A program made the translations under genes and the position numbers. Source: an uncultured Desulfovibrio sp. (GTDB lineage Bacteria; Desulfobacterota; Desulfovibrionia; Desulfovibrionales; Desulfovibrionaceae). Taken from it: DNA of 64,000 bases. The DNA is taken from positions 22,499 to 86,498 of the forward strand of contig CALBAX010000120.1 in the NCBI GenBank assembly GCA_937926875.1, written 5' to 3'. This document shows, one piece after another, positions 1 to 8,864 of the stretch; position 1 is the stretch's first letter; the number at the start of each line of letters is the position of its first letter. The notes below the pieces were generated by a model. The model had not been told where the DNA came from and ran no database searches. It saw nothing but the letters and a program-made list of their open reading frames with translations.

Positions 1-1424
1 CCGGTGATCTCCAGCTTGTTGTCGGCATACAGTTCCGTATAGCCGTTGGAGAGCTGGAAGTTGCCGCCGCTGATGGCGATGTCCTGCCCGGTGAAGCGCT
101 TGCGGTCCAGGCCGGTCAGAGTGAAATCTCCGCCGGAGACGGCGAGGGTGCTGCCGGATTCCAGGGTGAAGCCGTAGGGGATGTTGAAGGTATTGCCGTT
201 GACCGTGCCGTGCCGGCCGTCCGGGGTGCCTTCATAGGCGAAGGTGCCGTCGGTGATGTTCAGGGCCGTATTGCCCCGGAACAGGGTCGAGCCGCTCATG
301 ACGAAGGTGCCGCCGTTGATGTCCAGACGTCCCTTGCCGTCCACGGAGGGCTTTTCGCCATAGGTGCCGTTGCTGTTGATGACGCTGGTACCGCTCAGGT
401 CATAGGTGCCGCCGTTGAGCGTGATGGAATTTTCGCCATTGATGTCGGCGTTGTGGACGGCCACGGTGCCGTCATTGATGGTGAGGTTGGGCACGGTGAG
501 CATGGACTGGACTTCCACCGGGTCATCGAACAGCTCCTGGGTGGAGGTCACGCGCAGGCTGCCGCCGTTCATGGTCAGGTCCGTGCCGGCATGGAGCAGC
601 GAGGAGCGGAAGGTGCCTTCGACATTGATGGCACCGCTGTTGAGGACCATGCTGCCCGCTCCGGCGGGCACGGCCATGAACAGGGAATCCTTGATGTTGA
701 AGACGGGGCCATCGGCAGCGCCGGCACGTCCGAGGACGATGTCGCCTTCGCCGGTGTTGAAGGTCAGGCGGGTGCCCAGGACCCAGCGGTCACGGGTAAC
801 GTCGTACTGGGCCCATTCCTTGGTGCCCACGAGGTTGAACTCGCCATTGTTGATGGTGATGCCACCGGCGGACGTGAAGGTGGTGTACGCTTCCGACATG
901 TTGAACGTACCGCCGTTGATGGTGATGTTTTCACCGGAAAAATGCTTTTCGTTGGCGCCGGCAAGAGAGAACGTGCCGCTGTTGATGGTGAGATCCTTGC
1001 CCGCAGCGATGTCCAGGCCGACGATGCGGGATGCCGCATCGGACTTGCGGGCGGCGGCAAGGGCCGTCACATAGTCAGGGCCCTTTTGTTGCGCGGTATC
1101 GTCCGAGATGAAGCCGCCGGATGTCGGGTCGGTCAGCTTCAGGCTGTTGTCACGGCTGGTCTCGATGCCGTCATCTTCGGTATAGCTCGTGACCGGGTTC
1201 TGTGTGTTGAAGGTCGCGCCGTTGATGGTCAGGTTGCCGTCGGACGTATAGCGTGCCTGATCCCCGGCATCGCCGTCGGACATGCGTGTGTACGTCCCCC
1301 CGTCGATGACTTTGTCCGCAGCCAGCGGCGTGCCGGGGACGCTCAATCCCGTCATCATAAAGGCGAAACAGCCGAGCAGCAGCGATGCGGAAATACTTCG
1401 TCGTGAAGGTATACCTGTAAACAT
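1..1424 (-). CDS. Secreted beta-helix (autotransporter-like) protein, N-terminal part
   Basis: Open frame that starts with ATG at 1424 and runs off the left edge, so only about 474 N-terminal residues are visible. A run of G's (GGGGGG) sits 5 nt upstream of the ATG. The N-terminus is a signal peptide: basic MFTGIPSRRS, a hydrophobic core and a likely cut after TPLAA. The rest is a string of short degenerate repeats of the type (L/I)TINGGTF, for example LTINGATF, LTINSGTF, ITINGGTF, LDINGGTF and LNITDGTF. This is typical of right-handed beta-helix passenger domains of type V autotransporters and pertactin-like adhesins. A C-terminal beta-barrel is expected beyond the window but cannot be seen. 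Likely exported and surface-displayed; the ligand is unknown. Confidence 0.8.
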   Translation of the reverse strand, partial: MFTGIPSRRSISASLLLGCFAFMMTGLSVPGTPLAADKVIDGGTYTRMSDGDAGDQARYTSDGNLTINGATFNTQNPVTSYTEDDGIETSRDNSLKLTDPTSGGFISDDTAQQKGPDYVTALAAARKSDAASRIVGLDIAAGKDLTINSGTFSLAGANEKHFSGENITINGGTFNMSEAYTTFTSAGGITINNGEFNLVGTKEWAQYDVTRDRWVLGTRLTFNTGEGDIVLGRAGAADGPVFNIKDSLFMAVPAGAGSMVLNSGAINVEGTFRSSLLHAGTDLTMNGGSLRVTSTQELFDDPVEVQSMLTVPNLTINDGTVAVHNADINGENSITLNGGTYDLSGTSVINSNGTYGEKPSVDGKGRLDINGGTFVMSGSTLFRGNTALNITDGTFAYEGTPDGRHGTVNGNTFNIPYGFTLESGSTLAVSGGDFTLTGLDRKRFTGQDIAISGGNFQLSNGYTELYADNKLEIT

Positions 1425-1547
1425 ATGTTCCCCCCTGTATACCTGCTTAGATATTTCTCCATGATCCCGGGCGGGCTTTGAACCTCCTTGTAAAAAATGA
1501 GCCCATGAATAGAACCTATTGTGGGGGGAAGTCTTTGTAAATCAGAA

Positions 1548-1609
1548 AAAGATAAATATCTTTAAAACGTTATGTTCAATAAGAAAAGGGATTGAAATTA
1601 GTACTAATT
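1548..1609. promoter_or_regulatory. AT-rich regulatory region with two perfect palindromes
   Basis: This AT-rich stretch lies upstream of the beta-helix gene. It holds AAAGATA-AA-TATCTTT (1548-1563) and the 14-bp palindrome AATTAGTACTAATT (1596-1609). Both are plausible dimeric-regulator operators. The cognate regulator and the exact promoter are not identifiable. Confidence 0.45.
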
Positions 1610-1622
1610 ACCATCTTTTGTG

Positions 1623-2852
1623 TCATTCCTGCTGTTCCCTGCGGTCCCAGAGGGCCAGACGCAGGCGGTCGAGGACCATGAAACCGCCGCTGCACAGCAC
1701 CATGAAGGCCGCTGCCATGAAGACGCCCCGGTAGCCGAAACCGGCATGGATCACGGCGCCGCCCAGCAGGGGCCCCAGCATGCCGCTGGCATCGAAGGTG
1801 AGCATCATCACATTGGAGTTGATGGAGCGCGTGGCGTCCGTGGAGCGGTCGTAGATGGTGGCCGCCAGCAAAGGATAGAGCAGGCCCAGGCCGATGCCGT
1901 ACAGGATGGTCAGGGGCAGGAAGGCCCAGAGGGGGCCCCAGGCCAGGCCGGTCATGCTGATGGCCAGGGCCACGGCACAAAGGGGCACGATGCGGTAGCG
2001 GGGCAGGGTATCCAGCACATGGCCGCCGAACAGGCGCACCAGGATGATGGTGGTGGTGTAGCCCATGAAGAACATGGCCGGGGTGGCGCCGGTGGTCACG
2101 CACAGGCCCTTCATGAAGTAGATGGCCAGGGCCGTCATGATGCTGAAGGAAAGGCAGGCCAGATAGATGCAGCCCAGACCGGAATGGGTCATGGAATACA
2201 GGATGGCCCGCGGCGTCATCTGGTTTTTGGCCGTATCGGCGGAGATCTCGGGCTTGCGCAGCTTGGGGGCCAGGGGCACGAGCATGCACAGGGCGGGGAT
2301 GGCCAGCACGGCCATGAGGGCGAACAGGCGGGGCTCACCGCCCAGCAGGGGCAGGATCTGCTCGCCCACGGCCGGGATGATGGAATAGGGCAGCAGGGTG
2401 GTCAGGGAGAAGATGGCGAAGCCCCGGGCGCTCTGGCCCTTGGGGATGCAGCTGACCAGCACGGCCACCACACAGCTGGAGTAGACCGCCAGCGAGATGC
2501 CCTGGGCGATGCGCAGGCCAAGGATCAGCCAGATGCTGTCGGGCCCGTGGATGAAGGGATAGGCCAGCATGATGCAGCTGGAAAGGCAGATGGTGACCAG
2601 CAGGGCAGGCAGCTTGCTGCGCGAGAGCAGGACGATGCTGGCCAGGGGCCGCCAGAGCAGGACCATGGCGAACAGGGCCGAGAGCAGGATGCCGCGCCAG
2701 TTGGGGCTGACCTGCAATCCTTCCAGCCATTGTTCGAAGCAGTAGAAGACGGCCATATAGCTGTTGTTGCACATGGCCATGCAGAAAAGCAGGATGAAAT
2801 CGCGGCTGAAGAGCGTCTGTTTTTTTTCGTTGTCGGGCAGCGTGGGGAGCAT
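1623..2852 (-). CDS. MFS transporter
   Basis: About 409 residues from ATG 2852, which has an AAGGCGG Shine-Dalgarno at 6 nt; a longer upstream reading is less likely because its first 27 residues are not protein-like. The chain shows about 12 hydrophobic segments in two halves joined by a charged linker (LAPKLRKPEISADTAKNQ, about residue 190). This matches a Major Facilitator Superfamily inner-membrane permease. It resembles the YfcJ/YhhS or drug-efflux type, but the substrate cannot be told from sequence. Single gene: its neighbours are terminator hairpins on the right and an AT-rich regulatory gap on the left. Confidence 0.8.
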   Translation of the reverse strand: MLPTLPDNEKKQTLFSRDFILLFCMAMCNNSYMAVFYCFEQWLEGLQVSPNWRGILLSALFAMVLLWRPLASIVLLSRSKLPALLVTICLSSCIMLAYPFIHGPDSIWLILGLRIAQGISLAVYSSCVVAVLVSCIPKGQSARGFAIFSLTTLLPYSIIPAVGEQILPLLGGEPRLFALMAVLAIPALCMLVPLAPKLRKPEISADTAKNQMTPRAILYSMTHSGLGCIYLACLSFSIMTALAIYFMKGLCVTTGATPAMFFMGYTTTIILVRLFGGHVLDTLPRYRIVPLCAVALAISMTGLAWGPLWAFLPLTILYGIGLGLLYPLLAATIYDRSTDATRSINSNVMMLTFDASGMLGPLLGGAVIHAGFGYRGVFMAAAFMVLCSGGFMVLDRLRLALWDRREQQE

Positions 2853-2933
2853 GGGAGACCGCCTTGCTGAAAGGGAGAGGGAGACGAGACAATCTAAGGC
2901 TATTTGGTTGCGTCCGCAACCCGATCCGCGCAA

Positions 2934-2993
2934 AAAAGTGGTCCCTCTGCCGGAAGAGGGCGGAACAGGAAAGCCCCTCCACGGGGAGGGGCT
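2934..2993 (-). terminator. Tandem terminator hairpins
   Basis: Two stem-loops follow the PEP-synthase-like gene on the minus strand. The first is a 9-bp stem AGCCCCTCC/GGAGGGGCT (2972-2993). The second is CCCTCT/AGAGGG (2943-2960), followed on the minus strand by a run of six T's. Confidence 0.75.
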
Positions 2994-3023
2994 CCATGAC
3001 AGGATACGGTCCTTCGCCGGGGA

Positions 3024-5594
3024 TCAGTGATACTCGCCGTTGAGGAACTTCATGGCATAGCCGTGCACGGCCGCATCGGAGGTCATGAGCATGTCCATCT
3101 GGCGGGTCATGATGAGCAGGCGGCCCAGCTGGTCCAGACGCGAAAGGATGTCCAGACGGGGATACTTCTGGTAGCGGGCGCGGATGCGGTCGCCCACCAC
3201 TTCCACGGTGAAGCCCAGCTCCGACAGGATGACCCCGATACAGCGCACGCGCCGTTCGCGCTGCACGCTGCCGGCCGCACCGCCGGCGAATTCGAAGCGG
3301 ATGTAGTTCTTGCTCAGGGTCTCGCCGCACCAGCTGTCCAGGATGGCGTAGTGATAGCCCACGCGCGAGGAGAAGTTCACATAACGGTCCGAGACGATGG
3401 CGTAGCTGCGGTCGCCGAAACGCTGGCCGCCCTGCTGGTTGCCGCCGCTCATGTTCTGGCTCATGACCGACAAAAAGCCCCGCATGTTGATGGGGCGGGG
3501 GCCACGGGCCTGGACGGCAGGATTGAGCATGCCGGACAGCACCTCCGCGAACGGCTCGCTGATGACGTCCTCGGGCGTGACGCGGCGGGATTCGGGATTC
3601 TTGAGGCCGCCGCCGAGGTCGATGACATACAGGTCCAGCGGCACCGGACAGACCAGCTGGCTGGCCGCGCCCATGCTGCCTTCGGTGACGCTGTCGGAGA
3701 TGAGGAACATCTCGCTGTAGCTTTTTTCGTGGGCGTAGCGCATGACGTCGTGCAGCGAGGTACAGTTGGCCGGGCTGAAGAGCTCGGAGTGCGGGTCCAC
3801 CAGATGCAGGGGCATGATGTAGCTGGCGATGCGGCGCAGCAGGATCAGGGCCGGGGTGTCCGCAGTGGGACGGCGGGGTTGCAGGCGCAGGGCCAGCAGC
3901 TCGGGGATCTCGCCCCTGAACACGCGTCCGCCGATGGCGTCCACGGTCACGATCTCTCCCTCTTCCAGCAAACTGGTGGCGCCGGGCAGGTTGATGACCG
4001 TGGGCATGCCGAATTCACGGCAGACAGAGGCCATGTGGCCGGTGAGGCTGCCGGTCTCGGCGATGATGGCCGAGGCCCTCTGCATGGCGACCATGGCATC
4101 GGGAGAGGTGTGGTGCAGGAGCATGACAGCGCCTTCGGGGAAGTGGGTGAGGTCCTGTGAGGGCTGCACATGGATGACCGGGCCGCAGCCCACCCCCTTG
4201 GCCGCCACTTCGCCGCCGCTGAGCAGAGGGCGCAGGTGCGAGAGCGCCGGGGCCGTCACCTCGCTGACCGAGGCGTCCAGGCCCATGGGCCGGGTCTGGA
4301 GCAGGATGATCTGGTCGTCTTCGTCCACGGCCCATTCCACGTCCTGCGGGTACTGGTAATGGCGCTCCAGTTCCAGCGCCATGGAGGCCAGCTGCTGCGC
4401 CTGCTCGTGCGACAGGCTGGGCACGTTGCGCAGGCTTTCGGGCACGTCCTCTTCCTTGCTCTCCACGCCATGGCGCCCGGGAGCCAGCACGAGGCGGATC
4501 TCCTTGTGGGCGATGGTCTCCTGCTGGATGCGCAGGTTGGCGCGCGAGACCAGCCAGTTGTCCGGGGTGGCCGTGCCGTCCACCACCATCTCTCCCAGGC
4601 CCCAGGTGCCCTGGATCATGACGCAGTTGGAACGCAGATCCACGGGATGACGGGAGAAGGCCACGCCCGCCGCCTTGGCCTGCACCATCTTGAGGCAGCA
4701 CATGCCCATGCTGGTGGCGTCCAGCGGGTAGCCGTTGCGGGCGCGGTAGGCCAGGGCACGGGGCGAGAACAGGCTGGCCAGCACGCGCTTGAAGGCCGTG
4801 GGCAGGCTCTCGCGCGTGACACCGAGGATGCTCAGGTACTGGCCGGCAAAGGACTGCACCCCGTCCTCGTCCACGGCACTGGAACGCAGGGCGGCCTGCA
4901 CCTGGCTTCCCTTGCCGAACGCCTCGTCCCAGCCGTCGAGCAGGGCTTTTTCCACTTCTTCGGGCAGGGGGGCCTCCAGGATCAGGTTCTGCACGGTACG
5001 GGCAGCGTCCTGCAGGCTGTGGGGCACGTCGGCGTCCACCTTGCACAAGGTTGAGTGGATCTTCTTGAACAGGCCGCTGGGGCGCAGCAGGGCCAGGCTG
5101 CTGGCCTGGATGGTCACCGCGAAGCCGGGAGGCACGGGCATGTCCAGCATGTTGCTCAGTTCGCCCAGGTTGGCGTTCTTGCCGCCCACGCTGTAGCCCA
5201 TGCTGGCGTCCACTTCCGTCAGGGGCAGGATGAGCGCATTGACGTCGCCGCGTGTGTGCTTCTCCAGCTCGTTCTCGATGCGCTGCCCTATGGCAGCCAC
5301 GCTTTTTTCCAGATCCTTGTAGCGGTTGCGCGACATGTCGTTGAGGCAGGCCGCCATGCGTTCGCAGTGGAAGATCGCCTTGCGGGCGATGCGCCGTACC
5401 TGATGGGTCTCCAGATGTTTGTCGCCCCGCTGGGCCGCGTCCAGCTTGGCCAGGATGGCGGCCAGGTCCGCATTGGACTGGAGCAGCTCGTTGAAGGAGG
5501 CGTAGCGGCGGCCGAAAGCGGCCATGGCCTGTTCGCGGCTGATGCGCGGCTCCAGGCCAAACAGGCGTTTGAGGATATCGATGGTCGTGGTCAT
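3024..5594 (-). CDS. PEP synthase/PPDK-like phosphotransferase lacking the PEP-binding barrel
   Basis: 856 residues from ATG 5594 (AAGGAAG Shine-Dalgarno at 4-5 nt). In order: an N-terminal helical region of about 120 residues; a PEP/pyruvate-binding ATP-grasp domain (GGKNANLGEL about residue 136, RSSAVDEDG about 236, GTWGLGEM, and QTRPM closing the domain); and a phosphohistidine swivelling domain with TGSLTGHMA, whose His near residue 520 would carry the phosphate. In true PpsA/PPDK enzymes the next domain is the (beta/alpha)8 PEP/pyruvate barrel. Here the last 300 residues do not resemble it and have no recognised motif. The protein may therefore phosphorylate something other than pyruvate, as rifampin phosphotransferases do, or need a partner. 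It lies directly downstream of a sigma-54 activator gene on the same strand, with a gap of about 150 nt. Confidence 0.75.
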   Translation of the reverse strand: MTTTIDILKRLFGLEPRISREQAMAAFGRRYASFNELLQSNADLAAILAKLDAAQRGDKHLETHQVRRIARKAIFHCERMAACLNDMSRNRYKDLEKSVAAIGQRIENELEKHTRGDVNALILPLTEVDASMGYSVGGKNANLGELSNMLDMPVPPGFAVTIQASSLALLRPSGLFKKIHSTLCKVDADVPHSLQDAARTVQNLILEAPLPEEVEKALLDGWDEAFGKGSQVQAALRSSAVDEDGVQSFAGQYLSILGVTRESLPTAFKRVLASLFSPRALAYRARNGYPLDATSMGMCCLKMVQAKAAGVAFSRHPVDLRSNCVMIQGTWGLGEMVVDGTATPDNWLVSRANLRIQQETIAHKEIRLVLAPGRHGVESKEEDVPESLRNVPSLSHEQAQQLASMALELERHYQYPQDVEWAVDEDDQIILLQTRPMGLDASVSEVTAPALSHLRPLLSGGEVAAKGVGCGPVIHVQPSQDLTHFPEGAVMLLHHTSPDAMVAMQRASAIIAETGSLTGHMASVCREFGMPTVINLPGATSLLEEGEIVTVDAIGGRVFRGEIPELLALRLQPRRPTADTPALILLRRIASYIMPLHLVDPHSELFSPANCTSLHDVMRYAHEKSYSEMFLISDSVTEGSMGAASQLVCPVPLDLYVIDLGGGLKNPESRRVTPEDVISEPFAEVLSGMLNPAVQARGPRPINMRGFLSVMSQNMSGGNQQGGQRFGDRSYAIVSDRYVNFSSRVGYHYAILDSWCGETLSKNYIRFEFAGGAAGSVQRERRVRCIGVILSELGFTVEVVGDRIRARYQKYPRLDILSRLDQLGRLLIMTRQMDMLMTSDAAVHGYAMKFLNGEYH

Positions 5595-5745
5595 GGAACT
5601 TCCTTTTGCTTCCCCAGGCAGGGCATGGAAGGCAGACGGCGCAGGCACGCCCGCCTGCTCCTGGAGGCCGGGCCGTCCGGGGCAGTCCGGCCGGTATCCG
5701 GCAGGCAGCCGCAGCGGCCTGCCATCAGGTGCCGGAAGGGCTGCC

Positions 5746-8310
5746 TCAGGCGCGGAACCCGCGTGCTGCCGGCAACACTATATAGCGTTGGGCCGGGCCG
5801 CGTCCTTCCCTGCGGACAAGGCCCAGGCGGACCAGTATCTGCAGGTCATACTGGGCGGTACGCATGGAGATGTCCTTGCCTGCCATGTCCTGGTATTCCT
5901 GCCGGCTGATGCTGCCGAGCTCCACGATGTGGGGCAGCAGCCGGGCAAGGCGGGCATTGAGGCGCGGCTGAGGCTCTTCCGCAAGGGGCGCTGTGCCTTG
6001 CCCGCTTTCAGCCGGAGCTGGCTGGGCAGCAGGAAGCTCCGCCGTTCCCGCAGTCTCGCTGAGGGGCTGCCTGGTGTCGGTCCGCGCGGGCGGACAGGAG
6101 AGCTTGCCGCGTTCCGGTCGCGCAATGTCCCCGGGAAGGGTGTCCGATCCCAACTGGATATTTTCTGCAAAAATGAGGCCATTTTCGCAAAAAGCCAGGG
6201 CCCGGGTCAGGCAGTTCTGCAATTCGCGCACGTTGCCCGGCCAGTGGTACTCCTGGAGCTTGCGCAGGGCGCCGCGGCTGAGGCGCGGTGTGGGCAGGCC
6301 CTGGGATTCCGCAGCCCGGGTCAGGAAGAAGACGGCCAGCAGGGGCAGGTCGGACTTGCGGCGGCGCAGGGGGGGCGTGCGGATGGTGATGACGGCCAGG
6401 CGGTAATAGAGGTCCTCGCGGAAGGAGCCTTCCTGGGCGTCCTGCAGCAGCTCCGCGTTGGTGGCGGCGATGATGCGGGTATCGAAGGGCACGTCCTCGT
6501 CGCTGCCCAGCGGCCGGATCATGCGGGTGGAGAGCGCACGCAGCAGGGCCTGCTGGACCTTGGGGGCCGCGTTGCCGATCTCGTCCAGCATCAGGGTGCC
6601 GCCCTCGGCCGTGAGGAAGGCGCCCTTGCGGGGCTGGCGCGCTTCGGTGAAGGCGCCCTTGACGTGGCCGAACAGGGTGTCCATGAGCAGGTTCTCGTCC
6701 AGGGCGCCGCAATTGATGGTGATGAAGGGGCCGTTGGCCCGGGGGCTGGCCTGGTGGATGGCCGCCGAGACCAGCTCCTTGCCGGTGCCCGTCTCGCCGA
6801 TGACGAGGACGTCGGCCATGGTGGGCGCGGCCTTGAGTATGTTGGCGCGCAGGTCCTGCATGGCGGCGGAGGTGCCGACGAGGCCGTTTTCGGGGATGTC
6901 GTCCAGCTCCGGCATGTTCTCGGCAGGTTCGCGCGCCCAGCGGGCATCCTGCATGAGCTGCTGGTTGAGCTGTTCCTCCTCGCTGCGGCGCAGGCGGTGG
7001 AGCAGGGCGTTGATGGCGTCTTTGAGCTGTTCGAGCTCGCGGGGCATGGGCGGCAGCACCAGCGGGTTGGAGCTGTGGCTGTCGATGCGCAGGTTCACTT
7101 CATTGGACAGGCGGCGCAGGCGCTTGGTGGTGCCGCGTGCCAGCCAGGTCAGGCCCAGGCCCAGCAGGCAGATGCCGGCCAGCAGGCAGATGCCGTAGAT
7201 GCCGATGATCTGTATGCCGGTGCGGGTGGCGGTGAAGCTGGTGTCCAGCACGGCCAGGCCGCCCATGATGGTGCGCGGGCTGTCCGGGTTGGCGGCAAAG
7301 GTGACGGGCGCGAAGCTGACGCCTTCCACGGCGTTGTTCTCATGGCCCCAGGCATCGCTGTTGTCCAGGAAGATCTGGCCGGAATGCCCGCCCTGGACGC
7401 TGGAGACCATGGACCAGTAGCTGACATGGTTGGGGCCGGGCCGGAAGGCGGTGCTGAAGCCGGCGCGGCCGAACTCGCCCTGGAAGCCCGCACGGAGCGA
7501 ATCACTGTTGAGGCGCCCGCTGGCCTCGTCCGCCTCCAGGTTCTCGGACTGGAAGAGCATCCAGCCCTGGTTGTCGAAAAAGATGCTGCGGATGCGGGTC
7601 TCGTCGTCGGCAGTACGCAGGGGGGCGGACGACGACGAGAACATGCTGATGGCGTCACGCAGGACGGTCAGGTCCAGGGAAAGGATGAGCATGCCCTGGA
7701 AGACGCCCTGGGCATCGTAGATGGGCGTGGAGAAGCGGATGACGTAAAGGGGGATGCTTTGCACGGAATCGTTGAGCGGGACCATGGAATAGACCACTTC
7801 CAGGGGCTGGCTGACCTGCACATGGCCGGGGCGCTGGGCCGCGCTCAGGCTGGTGAAGGGGTTGCCCACGGTGGCGGAGGCGATGTCGGGAGGGATGGAG
7901 ATGATCTCGCCGCCGTAGCTGAGCAGCAGATAGCGCTGGGAAGGATCCGTGCCCATGAAGGCCACCTCGCGATAGCGCAGGCCTTCGGCACGCACGCGGA
8001 ACTGGAGGCGCCGCACCATGTCTTTGGGATCCATGGAGCCCGCGGCCAGGATGAGGAGCTGGTTTCTGGTCTCTGTGAGAATTTGCTCAAGCGAAAGGCT
8101 CATGGCCTGGGCCTGCAACTGGGCATTGCGGGCTATTGCGCGATTGACAAGAGCTTCGATACTGCGCCCTGTTGCGAGGAAAACAAGTAATAAAACCAGC
8201 GTCAAAAGCGGTAAACCGAGCAAAAGCATGCGGCTTGTCATGCTGCGGTTGACGAAGAACCGGGTGGTTTCCAGCGAATTTCCCAGGACGGGTCTGGACC
8301 AGATGCGCAT
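5746..8310 (-). CDS. Membrane-bound sigma-54-dependent activator with periplasmic sensor domain
   Basis: 854 residues; ATG 8310 is preceded by GGGAGG at 4 nt. A transmembrane helix (about residues 27-47), a periplasmic Cache-like region of about 320 residues, a second helix (about 372-395) and a HAMP-like linker lead into an AAA+ domain. That domain has Walker A GETGTGKE (about 503), Walker B TLMLDEIG and an Arg-rich sensor region. The sigma-54-contacting loop reads GAFTEA and not the canonical GAFTGA (about 552). No Fis-type helix-turn-helix is evident. The C-terminus instead looks like a winged helix (ISRQEYQDMAGKDISMRTAQYDL). It is divergent from an operon with a strong -24/-12 promoter and is its obvious candidate activator. 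A one-component membrane activator that sees a periplasmic ligand is an inference. Confidence 0.85.
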   Translation of the reverse strand: MRIWSRPVLGNSLETTRFFVNRSMTSRMLLLGLPLLTLVLLLVFLATGRSIEALVNRAIARNAQLQAQAMSLSLEQILTETRNQLLILAAGSMDPKDMVRRLQFRVRAEGLRYREVAFMGTDPSQRYLLLSYGGEIISIPPDIASATVGNPFTSLSAAQRPGHVQVSQPLEVVYSMVPLNDSVQSIPLYVIRFSTPIYDAQGVFQGMLILSLDLTVLRDAISMFSSSSAPLRTADDETRIRSIFFDNQGWMLFQSENLEADEASGRLNSDSLRAGFQGEFGRAGFSTAFRPGPNHVSYWSMVSSVQGGHSGQIFLDNSDAWGHENNAVEGVSFAPVTFAANPDSPRTIMGGLAVLDTSFTATRTGIQIIGIYGICLLAGICLLGLGLTWLARGTTKRLRRLSNEVNLRIDSHSSNPLVLPPMPRELEQLKDAINALLHRLRRSEEEQLNQQLMQDARWAREPAENMPELDDIPENGLVGTSAAMQDLRANILKAAPTMADVLVIGETGTGKELVSAAIHQASPRANGPFITINCGALDENLLMDTLFGHVKGAFTEARQPRKGAFLTAEGGTLMLDEIGNAAPKVQQALLRALSTRMIRPLGSDEDVPFDTRIIAATNAELLQDAQEGSFREDLYYRLAVITIRTPPLRRRKSDLPLLAVFFLTRAAESQGLPTPRLSRGALRKLQEYHWPGNVRELQNCLTRALAFCENGLIFAENIQLGSDTLPGDIARPERGKLSCPPARTDTRQPLSETAGTAELPAAQPAPAESGQGTAPLAEEPQPRLNARLARLLPHIVELGSISRQEYQDMAGKDISMRTAQYDLQILVRLGLVRREGRGPAQRYIVLPAARGFRA

Positions 8311-8364
8311 ACATCCTCCCGATAACGCAAAAAACGTGCAATTTCCCTAAAAATCTATCCGCAA

Positions 8365-8380
8365 TGCGCAGTTTGCGCAA
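8365..8380. promoter_or_regulatory. Candidate upstream activator site (tandem TGCGCA palindromes)
   Basis: Two TGCGCA palindromes sit 9 bp apart (8365-8370 and 8374-8379), the second inside TTGCGCAA. They lie roughly 85-100 bp upstream of the predicted sigma-54 start, which is a typical enhancer distance. Binding by the divergent activator is inferred. Confidence 0.45.
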
Positions 8381-8437
8381 GTAAAAAAACGCTTCAGAGT
8401 GTTGCTAATCAAGGCTTCCTTTATTTTTTAGCGAAAT

Positions 8438-8453
8438 TGGCACGAGTGTTGCT
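8438..8453 (+). promoter_or_regulatory. Sigma-54 (-24/-12) promoter
   Basis: TGGCAC-N5-TTGCT matches the RpoN consensus. The -24 GG is at 8439-8440 and the -12 GC at 8451-8452, exactly 12 bp apart. The expected start is near 8463, leaving a leader of about 75 nt before the first gene. Confidence 0.9.
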
Positions 8454-8540
8454 TAAAGCGAGCATGTGAAGTTTAGGACGAATGGTCCTGCCGTGGGACG
8501 CAGGATCTGGATGTAACAACCCCAAGACCCGGAGGAGAAC

Positions 8541-8846
8541 ATGAAAATGATGCGCAAGCTCTGGACAGCCATTGCGGGCAGCTTCGTCATGCTGCTGGTC
8601 ATGATGCCTTCCCTGGCCCTGGCTGCCAAGAAGGCAGCGGCAAACGTGGTCATCGTGGCCGATACCCGCCGCCTGGACGGTATCATGCTGTGGTGGGCGC
8701 AGATGTACAATGACAGCCATCTGTACTTCACCATCCTGACCATCATCATCATCCCGACGGTCGGCTGCATCTTCGGCTTCCTGGCCGACGTTGTGATGTC
8801 GCACATCGGTATCGACCTCAAGCACCGCGAGCTGGCTGAACACTAG
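8541..8846 (+). CDS. Small membrane protein of the TauE operon
   Basis: 101 residues, strong GGAGG Shine-Dalgarno. It begins with a cleavable-looking signal (MKMMRKLW, hydrophobic core, ALA cut site near residue 28). A short polar stretch rich in Trp and Tyr follows, then one long hydrophobic helix (FTILTIIIIPTVGCIFGFLA) and an amphipathic tail. It has no recognisable enzymatic motif. It is the first gene behind the sigma-54 promoter, with 18 bp to the TauE/SafE gene, so it is probably an accessory subunit or stabiliser of the permease. Function not assigned; the role is inferred from position only. Confidence 0.75.
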   Translation: MKMMRKLWTAIAGSFVMLLVMMPSLALAAKKAAANVVIVADTRRLDGIMLWWAQMYNDSHLYFTILTIIIIPTVGCIFGFLADVVMSHIGIDLKHRELAEH

Positions 8847-8864
8847 GCCGGAAGGGAGGAAAAC

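Noticed and set aside
210..1406. Long plus-strand open frame opposite the beta-helix gene
   Set aside because: It is a mirror of the minus-strand frame, which has a signal peptide, a Shine-Dalgarno and regular beta-helix repeats; the plus-strand translation is low-complexity.
5700..5730. Possible -24/-12 promoter for the PEP-synthase-like gene (GGCACCTGATGGCA on the minus strand)
   Set aside because: GG and GC are 11 bp apart, not 12, and the -12 element lacks TTGC.
5524..8190. 888-codon plus-strand open frame
   Set aside because: It is antisense to a sigma-54 activator with clear AAA+ motifs; no Shine-Dalgarno or family motif.
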